Shown piece after piece: positions 7,474 through 15,730 of a stretch of DNA of 64,000 nt. The DNA is from Lactobacillus sp. (GTDB taxonomy: Bacteria; Bacillota; Bacilli; Lactobacillales; Lactobacillaceae): positions 62,001 to 126,000 of the forward strand of contig JAKVKU010000008.1 in NCBI GenBank assembly GCA_022484695.1, in the 5' to 3' direction. Under the pieces are notes generated by a model. The model worked only from the letters and a program-made list of their open reading frames with translations. It searched no databases and was not told the DNA's origin. The first letter of the stretch is position 1, and the number at the start of each line of letters is the position of its first letter. A program made the translations under genes and the position numbers.

Positions 7474-8958
7474 TTAAGCTTTGACCGCTTGACCTGGTTT
7501 AGCTTTTTTAGCTACTTCTGAACTCATGGCCATGTTGTCGTTGTAGCCCCAGACCCAAGTCACGATGAAGCTGACCAGGATCGCAGCGCCACTGGCAATC
7601 AAGAAGGCCCAGAAGCTGTTTAAGTCAGTTGGATTCTTCGGATTGAAGAAGGATGGGAAGCCGATGAGGCCGCCGGTGAAGCCAAACATGTTACCGTGCA
7701 TCAAACCGGTGATAAAACCACCCACGGCGGAACCAATCAAACCGGAAACGAAGACTTTGCGGAAACGCAGGTTGATCCCGTAAATAGCGGGTTCAGTCAC
7801 GCCACAGAAGGCGGAAATCATGGCCGCGAAACCTAATTCTTTGATAGCGGCTTTCTTAGATTTGATGGCAACTGCTAAGACCGCGGCACCTTGGGCCACC
7901 ATGGTGGTACTGATGATGGCGTTCAGTGGGCTGGCCCCATTGCCGGAGATTTGTTGGGCCACCAATGGCACCACGCCCCAATGTAGGCCGAAGATAACCA
8001 GGACTTGGTAGAAGCCGCCGATGACCAAACCGCCGGCCCAGCCAGAAACGCTAACCAGCCAAGTGATGAAGGTGGCTAAACCGTTGGCGATGCCTTGAAT
8101 CACTGGGCCGGTGACGATCAAGGTGATGGTGGAGACAATCAAGATAGTAATTAGCGGGATGAAAATCATTTGCAGGTAATTCGGCAGATGGGCTTTGAGC
8201 CAATCTTCAATTTTCTTGGCCATCCATGCGGCCAAAATAATTGGGAAGATCGAATAAGTATAGTTCAGGAATTGGAAGTTGAAGCTGCCGATTTCAAACA
8301 TGGTCTTAAAGGACTTACCCCAAGTGATCATTTGCGGATAGGTTAAGAAAGCCCCAATGACCGCGGCGATAATCGGGTCGCCTCCCAAGCGCCGGGCGGC
8401 GGAGAAGCCCACCATCACCGGCAGGAAGAAGAAGGCGGCATCGGCCATGGCGGAAACGGTCAAGTAAGGGACACTTTTAGGGTCTAATAACCCGCCTAAT
8501 TGGGGGAGGGTCAATAGGGCCAACAAGCCCTTGATGATCCCGGATGCAGCCAAGACCCCGATGACCGGGCTCATGGAACCGGTGATGACCCCTAGTAAGT
8601 TATTGAAGCCATTTTTGAGCTTGTCCCAAAAATTCAAGTCAGGATCAGCATCGCCCCCGGTGGCGGCCACAGCGTCTTCCGTGGCGCTGGTATCGGCAAA
8701 GCCGGGGCCTAATTGGTCAATCACCGCGTCATACACATTGGCCACGGCGTTCCCGATGACGACTTGGTACTGGCCCTGGGCTTGGCGCACGTCGATAACC
8801 CCGGGGGTGTTCTTCAACACGTCAGTTTTTGCTTGATCCGTATCTTTTAGGTAAAAACGCAGGCGGGTAATACAATGGATCAAACTGTTGACGTTTTGCG
8901 GGCCCCCAACGTTCGTAATAATTGTTTTCGCTAAATCGGTATAATCTTTTTTAGCCAT
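7474..8958 (-). CDS. treB: PTS trehalose-specific EIIBC
   Basis: 494 residues. The N-terminal EIIB domain (about 1-85) contains the phosphocysteine motif NSLIHCITRLRFYLKD; a linker rich in A/D follows, then an EIIC domain with about ten membrane helices containing GSMSPVIGVLAASGIIKG and GVTEPAIYGINLR. It phosphorylates trehalose while importing it. Specificity is taken from the neighbouring treR and phosphotrehalase genes rather than from the protein alone. It has no fused EIIA; a separate EIIA gene lies 12 bases upstream in the same operon. Confidence 0.87.
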   Translation of the reverse strand: MAKKDYTDLAKTIITNVGGPQNVNSLIHCITRLRFYLKDTDQAKTDVLKNTPGVIDVRQAQGQYQVVIGNAVANVYDAVIDQLGPGFADTSATEDAVAATGGDADPDLNFWDKLKNGFNNLLGVITGSMSPVIGVLAASGIIKGLLALLTLPQLGGLLDPKSVPYLTVSAMADAAFFFLPVMVGFSAARRLGGDPIIAAVIGAFLTYPQMITWGKSFKTMFEIGSFNFQFLNYTYSIFPIILAAWMAKKIEDWLKAHLPNYLQMIFIPLITILIVSTITLIVTGPVIQGIANGLATFITWLVSVSGWAGGLVIGGFYQVLVIFGLHWGVVPLVAQQISGNGASPLNAIISTTMVAQGAAVLAVAIKSKKAAIKELGFAAMISAFCGVTEPAIYGINLRFRKVFVSGLIGSAVGGFITGLMHGNMFGFTGGLIGFPSFFNPKNPTDLNSFWAFLIASGAAILVSFIVTWVWGYNDNMAMSSEVAKKAKPGQAVKA

Positions 8959-8970
8959 GTTGCTTCCTCC

Positions 8971-9462
8971 TTATTTAGCAGTGGCCGTGCCCACCACGTC
9001 ACCAGCTGCAATTTCCCCAGGTTTGATTGAAAGTTCTGCTAATTTATCGTTGGAATTGGTGATCACCACGATGATGACAGTATCTAGGTCCGCTGCTGCA
9101 ACGGCTTTTAAATCCATGGTAGCTAGGGGCTGGCCCCCAGTGACCTGGTCGCCAGTTTTCACGTTAATGGTAAAGGGTGCACCCTTTAAGTCCACCGTGT
9201 CCACCCCCATGTGGATCAAAACTTCTAAACCGTTAGCCATGGTGATGCCCACGGCGTGTTTGGTGTCGGCCACCATGGTGATGGTGCCGGCAACTGGGGC
9301 CACGATGGTGTTATCAGTGGGTTTGACCCCGAAGCCGTCGCCCATGGCCTTGGAAGCAAAAACTTGGTCGCTGACTTGGGCTAAATCGATCAATTCACCA
9401 TTAACAGGGGCGTACACTTGATTGTCCACAACGGGTTGGCTTTTCTTGAATAATTTAAACAT
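8971..9462 (-). CDS. PTS glucose-type EIIA component
   Basis: 163-residue EIIA-Glc family protein. APVNGELIDLAQVSDQVFASKAMGDGFG is the usual start of the fold and the active histidine lies in VLIHMGVDTVDLKG. It accepts phosphate from HPr and passes it to the EIIB domain of the partner. First gene of the operon: ATG 9462 has AGGAGG upstream and treB follows closely. Lactobacilli often carry a stand-alone EIIA with EIIBC-Tre. Confidence 0.88.
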   Translation of the reverse strand: MFKLFKKSQPVVDNQVYAPVNGELIDLAQVSDQVFASKAMGDGFGVKPTDNTIVAPVAGTITMVADTKHAVGITMANGLEVLIHMGVDTVDLKGAPFTINVKTGDQVTGGQPLATMDLKAVAAADLDTVIIVVITNSNDKLAELSIKPGEIAAGDVVGTATAK

Positions 9463-9520
9463 ATTTTTTAGTCCTCCTAATACGTGGGTTAAATCGCTTA
9501 CAAAATAATGGCTATAAATT

Positions 9521-9570
9521 CTAAAACGTTTTCATGAGTTCAGTATATAACCTGTACGTACAGGTGTCAA
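9521..9570 (-). promoter_or_regulatory. EIIA-treB promoter with TreR operator in the spacer and cre site
   Basis: Read on the minus strand: TTGACA (9565-9570), 17 bases, TATACT (9542-9547). The spacer consists almost wholly of the palindrome ACCTGTACGTACAGGT (9550-9565). A cre-like TGAAAACGTTTTAG (9521-9534) lies just downstream of the -10. This gives repression by TreR and CcpA. Confidence 0.75.
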
Positions 9571-9635
9571 ACTTTTTGCGTTAATTTTTTATAAACGCTG
9601 TTATAATGGCACTTTAAACGATTATAACTAATCAA

Positions 9636-9684
9636 TTTACTTGTCTAAACAAGTGTGCTATAATCCGATTTGTAAACGTTTTAA
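9636..9684 (+). promoter_or_regulatory. treR-treC promoter with TreR operator and cre site
   Basis: TTTACT (9636-9641), 17 bases, TATAAT (9659-9664). The palindrome ACTTGTCTAAACAAGT (9639-9654) fills the spacer, as in the opposing promoter, and resembles known TreR boxes. TGTAAACGTTTTAA (9671-9684) fits the cre consensus and sits at the expected transcription start. Confidence 0.75.
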
Positions 9685-9705
9685 CTGTCGAAGGAGGCGT
9701 TCGGT

Positions 9706-10434
9706 ATGGACACAACAGTTAAATATTTAAATATTGCCCAGGATTTAACCGATAAAATTAAACATGACCTGTATCCAACAGGGACATTGTTGCCCAGCGA
9801 AGCAGACTTGACCAAATTATATGGGACGTCTCGGGCCACCATTCGCAAAGCTTTGACTGAACTGACCAATAATGGTTTGATTCAAAAAATAAAGGGGAAG
9901 GGGTCGGTGGTGTTAAACACCGCTCGCTTCACTTTCCCAATTTCGGGCATCACTACTTTTTCCGAATTAAATGAAAGCCAGCAAATGCACGCCACCACCA
10001 AGGTGTTGACCCTGGCTGAGGGCAGTCTACCCCAAGACATCATTGACCAAACCCAAGTCAAAGATCCCCGAGTTACCTTTGTGCAGCGGTTGCGGACCAT
10101 TAATGAAGAACCCATTGTGGTGGATGAAGATTATATTCTCAAATCCGTGGTGCCTAATATCCCGGAAAAAGTCGCGGAACATTCTTTATACCGGTATTTT
10201 GAAGAAACCCTGGATCTGGAAATTGCCTATGCCACCAAGACCATCACGGTGGAACCGGTGAGTGATAAGATGTGCCAGTTCTTAGGTCTAGGGGCCACCA
10301 ATAATTTGGCGGTGGTGGTACGGAGTTTAACTTACCTGAACGATACCACCTTTTTCCAATACACCGTTTCCCGGCACCGGCCGGACCGCTTTAAGTTCGT
10401 GGACTTTGCCCGGCGCCACCATCACGGCCAATAA
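9706..10434 (+). CDS. treR: GntR-family trehalose operon repressor
   Basis: 242 residues. N-terminal GntR winged helix (residues 5-70, with LLPSEADLTKLYGTSRATIRKAL as the recognition region) and a C-terminal UTRA/HutC ligand domain (about 90-235, with RLRTINEEPIVVDEDYI). TreR binds trehalose-6-phosphate. ATG 9706 has GAAGGAGG 7 bases upstream. The phosphotrehalase gene follows after 18 bases. Operators with matching half-sites lie in both divergent promoters. Confidence 0.88.
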   Translation: MDTTVKYLNIAQDLTDKIKHDLYPTGTLLPSEADLTKLYGTSRATIRKALTELTNNGLIQKIKGKGSVVLNTARFTFPISGITTFSELNESQQMHATTKVLTLAEGSLPQDIIDQTQVKDPRVTFVQRLRTINEEPIVVDEDYILKSVVPNIPEKVAEHSLYRYFEETLDLEIAYATKTITVEPVSDKMCQFLGLGATNNLAVVVRSLTYLNDTTFFQYTVSRHRPDRFKFVDFARRHHHGQ

Positions 10435-10452
10435 CTGGAGGTAAACTTATTA

Positions 10453-12105
10453 ATGAATTTTGAAAATAAAATAATTTATCAAATCTATCCCAAGTCCTTT
10501 TACGACAGCAATGGGGATGGCACAGGTGATTTGCCTGGCATCATCGCCAAAATCCCTTATCTGGCTAAACTAAATATCGACATGATTTGGTTCAACCCGT
10601 TTTTCGTGTCCCCCCAAAAGGACAACGGCTATGACATTGCCGACTATTACGCCGTGGACCCCATGTTTGGTACCATGGCTGACTTTGACCAGTTGGTGGC
10701 CGCCTTAAAAGCCGAAAACATTGAAGTGATGTTGGACATGGTTCTAAATCACGTGTCCACCGCCAGTACTTGGTTTCAGAAGGCCTTGGCTGGGGATAAG
10801 AAGTATCAAGATTTTTTCTACATCAGAGACCCTAAACCCAATGGCGACCTACCCAACAAATGGGACTCTAAATTTGGCGGCCCCGCTTGGGCACCCTTTG
10901 GCGATACCGGCAAATATTACCTGCACTTATATGACCCCAGCCAAGCCGATTTAGATTGGCATAACCCGGTGGTTCGGGCAGAGTTGTTCAAAGTGATCAA
11001 TTTCTGGCGGGCTAAAGGGGTTAAGGGCTTCCGCTTTGACGTGATCAATGTCACCGGCAAGCCCACGGATTTGGCTGACGCCCCTGCTGGCACCGACAGC
11101 AAATTCATGTATACCGACACCCCCGTGGTCCAACAATACTTACAGGAGATGAACCGGGCCAGCTTCGGCCAGGATGCGGACAGCATCACCGTGGGGGAAA
11201 TGTCCTCCACCACCATCCCCAATTCCGTGGCCTACACGCTGCCGGCCAACCACGAGCTCACCATGGTATTTACCTTCCACCATCTGAAGGTGGATTACGA
11301 CCACGGCGAAAAATGGTCTAAAGTTCCTTTTGACTTTCAATTGTTAAAAAAGACCCTGAATGACTGGCAGGTGGGGATGGCCCAAGGTGGGGGCTGGAAC
11401 GCCCTGTTTTGGAATAACCACGACCAGCCTTGGGCGTTGAACCGCTTTGGGGACCCCGGGACATATCGGGTGAAATCCGCCACAATGTTGGCCACGGCCA
11501 TGCATTTATTGCGGGGGACCCCTTATATTTATCAGGGTGAGGAAATTGGTATGATCGACCCGGCCTATGAAACCATGGCGGATTATGTGGATATTGAAGC
11601 CAAGAATGCCTATGCCCGGCTTTTAAAGCAGGGTAAAACCTCAGCCGAAGCCTTTGCCATCGTGAAATCTAAGGCCCGGGACAACTCCCGCACACCGATG
11701 CACTGGGATGACAGTAAAAACGCCGGCTTTACCACGGGGACGCCATGGCTGCGGCCCACGGACCAAGGTCAAATCAACGTGGCCGCTGAATTAGCCCATG
11801 GCGAAATTTTTGATTATTACCAACAATTGATTCACCTGCGCCACACCGAAGCAATTATTTCAAAGGGGGATTATGCCCCGGTAAGCTTAGGGGATGCCCA
11901 GGTTTATGCCTATGTGCGCTTGTATCAAGGCCGACAATTGCTGGTGTTAAATAACTTTTATGGCACTGAGACGACCTTTGCCGTGCCAGAAGCTTATCAA
12001 GTGGCCCAGGCGAAGACCTTGATCAGTAATTACGGTCGGGACTTGTCCGCCCTGCCAGCCCAAATTAAATTACAACCTTATGAAGCCATCGCTTTGGCCT
12101 TCTAA
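10453..12105 (+). CDS. treC: alpha,alpha-phosphotrehalase (GH13)
   Basis: 550 residues. GH13 barrel with the expected regions: DMVLNHVS, GFRFDVINVTG (nucleophile Asp), TVGEMSS (acid/base Glu) and WNNHDQPW. KARDNSRTPMHWDDSKNAGFTTGTPW is characteristic of phosphotrehalase and oligo-1,6-glucosidase. Beside treR and EIIBC-Tre the role is hydrolysis of trehalose-6-phosphate to glucose and glucose-6-phosphate in the cytoplasm. Length is normal. Oligo-1,6-glucosidase is the alternative by sequence, but context favours TreC. Confidence 0.88.
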   Translation: MNFENKIIYQIYPKSFYDSNGDGTGDLPGIIAKIPYLAKLNIDMIWFNPFFVSPQKDNGYDIADYYAVDPMFGTMADFDQLVAALKAENIEVMLDMVLNHVSTASTWFQKALAGDKKYQDFFYIRDPKPNGDLPNKWDSKFGGPAWAPFGDTGKYYLHLYDPSQADLDWHNPVVRAELFKVINFWRAKGVKGFRFDVINVTGKPTDLADAPAGTDSKFMYTDTPVVQQYLQEMNRASFGQDADSITVGEMSSTTIPNSVAYTLPANHELTMVFTFHHLKVDYDHGEKWSKVPFDFQLLKKTLNDWQVGMAQGGGWNALFWNNHDQPWALNRFGDPGTYRVKSATMLATAMHLLRGTPYIYQGEEIGMIDPAYETMADYVDIEAKNAYARLLKQGKTSAEAFAIVKSKARDNSRTPMHWDDSKNAGFTTGTPWLRPTDQGQINVAAELAHGEIFDYYQQLIHLRHTEAIISKGDYAPVSLGDAQVYAYVRLYQGRQLLVLNNFYGTETTFAVPEAYQVAQAKTLISNYGRDLSALPAQIKLQPYEAIALAF

Positions 12106-12123
12106 AAAGCAATTTTAAAAGAA

Positions 12124-12162
12124 CCCAGCAATACTGTGACGACAGTGATGCTGGGCCTTTTT
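12124..12162 (+). terminator. terminator after treC
   Basis: CCCAGCAATACTGT...ACAGTGATGCTGGG stem with a following CCTTTTT. Confidence 0.85.
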
Positions 12163-12228
12163 CATAATGTTTTCTATTATCCCAACCCCCTTGGTAGGCG
12201 TATAATAAACCCATCGGGAGGGATAGCC

Positions 12229-12810
12229 ATGTTTCACAGTTCGAAGTCTAGATTAGATGCTATTTCAGATGGGGTTTTCGCGGTGGTTTTGACCATCATG
12301 GTGTTGGATATCAAAGCACCCAGCAATTTATCCTGGCAGCATTTGGGTAATTTGCCGGAAGAAATACTGACCTTTTTTATCAGTTTTGCGGTGATTGGCC
12401 AATATTGGATTTTTCACCAAGAACTTTTTAGTAAGTTAACCAAACCCACTACAAAATTATTGATCCTAAATCTGTTCTACTTATGTTTTGTCTGTTTGAT
12501 GCCTTTTGCCACTTCATTGTTAAACAATGATTTAACGGCCCGCTTTAATACCACGATTTTTGCCCTGGTAGTGTGCTTAGTGGACTCCTTGCAATTCATC
12601 TTGTTCCATCAAGTCATGGGCCACTGGCAAAAACAAGGGCAAAGCCCCACCAAACACGACTTACAAGAATATCATTCCGCCATCATCATGTTTGGCTTTA
12701 GCATCGTTTACTTACTGGTGGGCATCTTGTGGCCGCTGTTCTTACTGCCCACCATTGCCCTAAGCTTTTTAGTCCGAACGATTATTTCCCGGACCTTGAC
12801 CCACAAATAG
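12229..12810 (+). CDS. TMEM175-family potassium channel-like membrane protein
   Basis: 193 residues with six predicted membrane helices. The N terminus KSRLDAISDGVFAVVLTIMVLDIK is the TMEM175 signature (family motif F-S-D-G; here I-S-D-G). Bacterial members are tetrameric K+-selective leak channels. The frame opens at 12136 inside the treC terminator; ATG 12229 with GGGAGGG upstream is chosen. It stands alone between two terminators. Confidence 0.83.
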   Translation: MFHSSKSRLDAISDGVFAVVLTIMVLDIKAPSNLSWQHLGNLPEEILTFFISFAVIGQYWIFHQELFSKLTKPTTKLLILNLFYLCFVCLMPFATSLLNNDLTARFNTTIFALVVCLVDSLQFILFHQVMGHWQKQGQSPTKHDLQEYHSAIIMFGFSIVYLLVGILWPLFLLPTIALSFLVRTIISRTLTHK

Positions 12811-12827
12811 TTTGAGACCTTCAAAAT

Positions 12828-12873
12828 AAAAGCCGCTACCAATGTTTTTTTAAACACTGGCAGCGGTTTTTTT
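12828..12873. terminator. terminator between TMEM175 gene and the opposing gene pair
   Basis: CCGCTACCAATGTTT pairs with AAACACTGGCAGCGG and is followed by TTTTTTT; AAAA precedes the left arm, so it could work in both directions. Confidence 0.75.
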
Positions 12874-12904
12874 GACTGAACAATCAACTTATGTAGTCGG
12901 TATT

Positions 12905-13504
12905 TTAAGCCTCATAGTCCCGATTCACCATGAAACGTTTGGCTAATTCGGCCAAAACGGGGGTCAAGGGCTGGGCTAAACTGGTGTAATTCCGTTCTAA
13001 GAAAGGCTGAAATTTACTTAAGGCCCCGGCTTCAATTTTTTTACTGGCGATCAATAAATGGCGCAGATCGATGGCAAATTCCTGCAGGGTCAATTGGTCA
13101 GTCTTATTGGCCATTTTACCCCGATAACCTAACATCTGCCGCAGGTATTGGTCATAAATATCATCGGCTTTGGCCGGCCGGTCTAAGTCTAATTCGCGCT
13201 GCCGGTTGGCACTTTCCTGGCGTTGTAATTTTTTGAGATAAGTGCCGCCTTGGGGGCTGAGCCATTGAGTTGCGTCGTGATTGAATAACTTCGTGCCATA
13301 GATAAAATCCAGCTCAAAGGTAGCTGTCAAAATTTTCTCATGATCGGCATCCATCTGGCTTAATTCCTCGAGGATTTCCGGTGGGGTATAGTTGTTGTTT
13401 TTACCAAAGTCAATGAGTTTTTGGACGGTTTTTAAGTTAATTTGATGGGGTTGGGTGGCCAAATACGACAAAATAAATTCCCGTTTCTTTTCTTGAAGTC
13501 CCAT
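12905..13504 (-). CDS. hypothetical protein paired with the ArsR-type regulator
   Basis: About 199 residues, soluble, mainly helical and highly charged, with no recognised domain. It begins MGLQEKKREFILSYL and has a K/R/E-rich middle (QRQESANRQRELDLDRPAKADDIY). A GTG at 13516 opens the frame, but ATG 13504 is better spaced from the GAGGTG site. It lies 26 bases downstream of the ArsR-type gene on the same strand and is probably co-transcribed; a role with that regulator or with arabinoside use is only a guess from context. Confidence 0.7.
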   Translation of the reverse strand: MGLQEKKREFILSYLATQPHQINLKTVQKLIDFGKNNNYTPPEILEELSQMDADHEKILTATFELDFIYGTKLFNHDATQWLSPQGGTYLKKLQRQESANRQRELDLDRPAKADDIYDQYLRQMLGYRGKMANKTDQLTLQEFAIDLRHLLIASKKIEAGALSKFQPFLERNYTSLAQPLTPVLAELAKRFMVNRDYEA

Positions 13505-13530
13505 AATATTTATCACCTCAGCGAATTAGT

Positions 13531-14421
13531 TTAGCTATGAAATAATTTCATTTGAATATCCTGGTTATAATTGCCAAAATTCTGACCGAAAATCGTACAA
13601 CCACCCTGATGCTTGGCGTCGGGTTTGATGGCAAAGCGCACGGTAAAAGTAGGTTCCTGCCAAGCTAAGTCAGCGATGGAAACATCAGTAAAGGGCTGGC
13701 CGTCTAAATAGCTGCCGTGGTCAGTGATCCGTAAGACCTTAAGTTGGCCGTACTGATTCACATTATCCGGGACCCAGTCAGGGGTGTACTTCCCTCGAAT
13801 ATCGGAGAAATCCCCGGGGCTAGTCCAAGTACCCACTTCCACATTGTTGATATAAAAAGTGATATCAGAGGGCCAAACGTTGTTGGAAAAGGGGAATTCA
13901 GACCCCAGTTCCATGGATAAATCTAACATTTCTAAGTGATCGTCAGCTTCCAAGTAATTGGGGAATTGGTATTCCACAAAGCCAGCGGTCCACCAAATCA
14001 TCCCCGCCTTGATTCGATCCGGACTCATGAAGTAAGTGGGGTTATCCACTTTGCCAATATAATCCGTTTTTCCAGCCAGCCCACAAGAAGGGGTCACCGC
14101 ATACTTGGTGAACTGCCCCACCGGAACTTGGGTGTCATAGACCGCAAAAGCTGGATAAATCGTTTGGGGAAAATGTATATTGATATTATCCACTTTGAGA
14201 TAGGATATTTTTTTATGTCCCGTCCGTTCAAAGCCAATGATGTTGGCATCAGCCAGCTTATTTAAGTGCATCAAAATAATGGCACTGCTTAAATGCAATT
14301 GTTGGGACAGTTCTTGGACACTTAAGCGCTTTTCGGATAAGGCTTGAATAATATCAATACGCACAGAACTGGCCAAGGCTTTATAGACATTTAAAGCGTC
14401 TGGAGAGATGTCTAAATCCAT
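13531..14421 (-). CDS. ArsR-type HTH regulator with a long beta-rich C-terminal domain
   Basis: 296 residues. Residues ~8-85 form an ArsR-like winged helix (VYKALASSVRIDIIQALSEKRLSVQELSQQLHLSSAIILMHLNKL). The remaining ~200 residues contain many aromatic and Asn/Asp residues (TYFMSPDRIKAGMIWWTAGF, FPFSNNVWPSDITFYINNVEVG, GCTIFGQNFGNYNQDIQM), which looks like a beta-sandwich carbohydrate-sensing domain. Metal-binding cysteines of classic ArsR are absent. ATG 14421 is preferred over TTG 14430 for its spacing from AAAGG. It diverges from a GH43/MFS pair, so control of arabinoside or xyloside use is likely (inference). Confidence 0.8.
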   Translation of the reverse strand: MDLDISPDALNVYKALASSVRIDIIQALSEKRLSVQELSQQLHLSSAIILMHLNKLADANIIGFERTGHKKISYLKVDNINIHFPQTIYPAFAVYDTQVPVGQFTKYAVTPSCGLAGKTDYIGKVDNPTYFMSPDRIKAGMIWWTAGFVEYQFPNYLEADDHLEMLDLSMELGSEFPFSNNVWPSDITFYINNVEVGTWTSPGDFSDIRGKYTPDWVPDNVNQYGQLKVLRITDHGSYLDGQPFTDVSIADLAWQEPTFTVRFAIKPDAKHQGGCTIFGQNFGNYNQDIQMKLFHS

Positions 14422-14470
14422 CAAAATCAACCTTTCTTACCAAAGCAAACACAGAATAATCAGCCGTTAT

Positions 14471-14493
14471 ATCTTTTCGAATATACGAAAGAT
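14471..14493. promoter_or_regulatory. candidate operator of the ArsR-type regulator
   Basis: Inverted repeat ATCTTTTCG-AATATA-CGAAAGAT in the divergent region between the regulator and GH43 genes, about 50 bases before the regulator start. Confidence 0.45.
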
Positions 14494-14518
14494 TCATATT
14501 TTTATAAATGTTAAAAAT

Positions 14519-14612
14519 TGTAACCGCTTAAATGGCGTCTTTATATTAACAAAAACATTTTTCCATGTCAAAAATATTTGAAAAGTTTATAAAATCGTTG
14601 TAATCGTTTTCT
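14519..14612 (+). promoter_or_regulatory. two cre-like sites before the GH43 gene
   Basis: TGTAACCGCTTAAA (14519-14532) and TGTAATCGTTTTCT (14599-14612) both fit the CcpA site with one or two end mismatches, implying glucose repression of the glycosidase/transporter pair. Confidence 0.55.
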
Positions 14613-14680
14613 CCAGACCATAAGATAACGGTGTGCACAAGTAATAAAACGATGATGTCGACAAAAAGGAGCGAACAATA

Positions 14681-15646
14681 TTGGCAACTTATATCAATCC
14701 CTTAATTATTCAACGGGCCGATCCCTTTATTTATAAACACACGGATGGCTATTATTATTTCACTGCCTCAGTCCCGGCATATAACTTGATTGAGATTCGC
14801 CGGGCCAAAACTTTGGCCGGCCTGGCCCATGCGGCCCCCAGAACGATTTGGCGCAAACACGACACCGGGCCCATGAGCCAACTGATTTGGGCGCCCGAGC
14901 TACACCATATTGACGGTAAGTGGTTCATTTATTTTGCCGCTGCTGAAACCACCGACCTGGACGCCAACGGCATGTTCCAGCACCGCATGTTTTGCATTGA
15001 GTGTGACACCGCCGACCCCATGGTTTCTGAAGACAATTGGGTAGAACGGGGTCAAGTGCAGACTGGTCTGGACAGCTTTTGCCTAGATGCCACCTGTTTT
15101 GAAAAGGACGGGGAACTTTATTATCTATGGGCTCAAAAAGACCCGGAAATCAAAGGTAATTCCAATTTGTACCTGGCCAAAATGCAGAACCCTTGGACCT
15201 TGAAGACTAAGCCAGTCATGTTATCAAAACCGGAATTTTCATGGGAAGGCAAGGGCTTTTGGGTCAACGAAGGCCCAGCCATTATCCACCGCAACGGTCG
15301 TTATTTTGTCACTTATTCCGCCAGTGCCACCGATGAAAATTACGCCATGGGGATGCTCAGTGTACCGGATAATGTGGATTTATTAGACCCCAGTAACTGG
15401 TCTAAGTCCAAAACCCCGGTATTTAGCAGTGATTTAACCACTCATCAATATGGGCCAGGACATAATTCCTTTACCGTGGCTGAAGATGGCCAAACTGATA
15501 TTATGGTCTATCATTGCCGAGACTATACCGAAATTAAAGGCGATCCCTTGTACGATCCCAACCGGCATACCAAGGTCCAACCCTTTACTTGGCGAGCAGA
15601 CGGGACGCCGGACTTCGGCAAACCGGTACCCTACAACTACGATTAG
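14681..15646 (+). CDS. GH43-family glycosidase (arabinofuranosidase/xylosidase type)
   Basis: 321 residues, a single five-bladed GH43 catalytic domain. RADPFIYKHTDGYYYFTASVPAYN carries the catalytic-base Asp, DATCFEKDGELYYLWAQKD the middle Asp, and WVNEGPAIIHRNGRYFVTYSAS the acid Glu. No signal peptide, so it acts inside the cell on imported short arabinosides or xylosides. TTG 14681 is used, 9 bases after AAAAGGAG. A sugar MFS gene follows and probably supplies the substrate. Exact specificity within GH43 cannot be read. Confidence 0.85.
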   Translation: MATYINPLIIQRADPFIYKHTDGYYYFTASVPAYNLIEIRRAKTLAGLAHAAPRTIWRKHDTGPMSQLIWAPELHHIDGKWFIYFAAAETTDLDANGMFQHRMFCIECDTADPMVSEDNWVERGQVQTGLDSFCLDATCFEKDGELYYLWAQKDPEIKGNSNLYLAKMQNPWTLKTKPVMLSKPEFSWEGKGFWVNEGPAIIHRNGRYFVTYSASATDENYAMGMLSVPDNVDLLDPSNWSKSKTPVFSSDLTTHQYGPGHNSFTVAEDGQTDIMVYHCRDYTEIKGDPLYDPNRHTKVQPFTWRADGTPDFGKPVPYNYD

Positions 15647-15730
15647 ACCGGCTGGCACCAAAATAGGCAATTATGAGCTGCTATCAAACATATCTGGAAC
15701 TTGTTGCGACTTGACTTGGAGGGTTAAATA

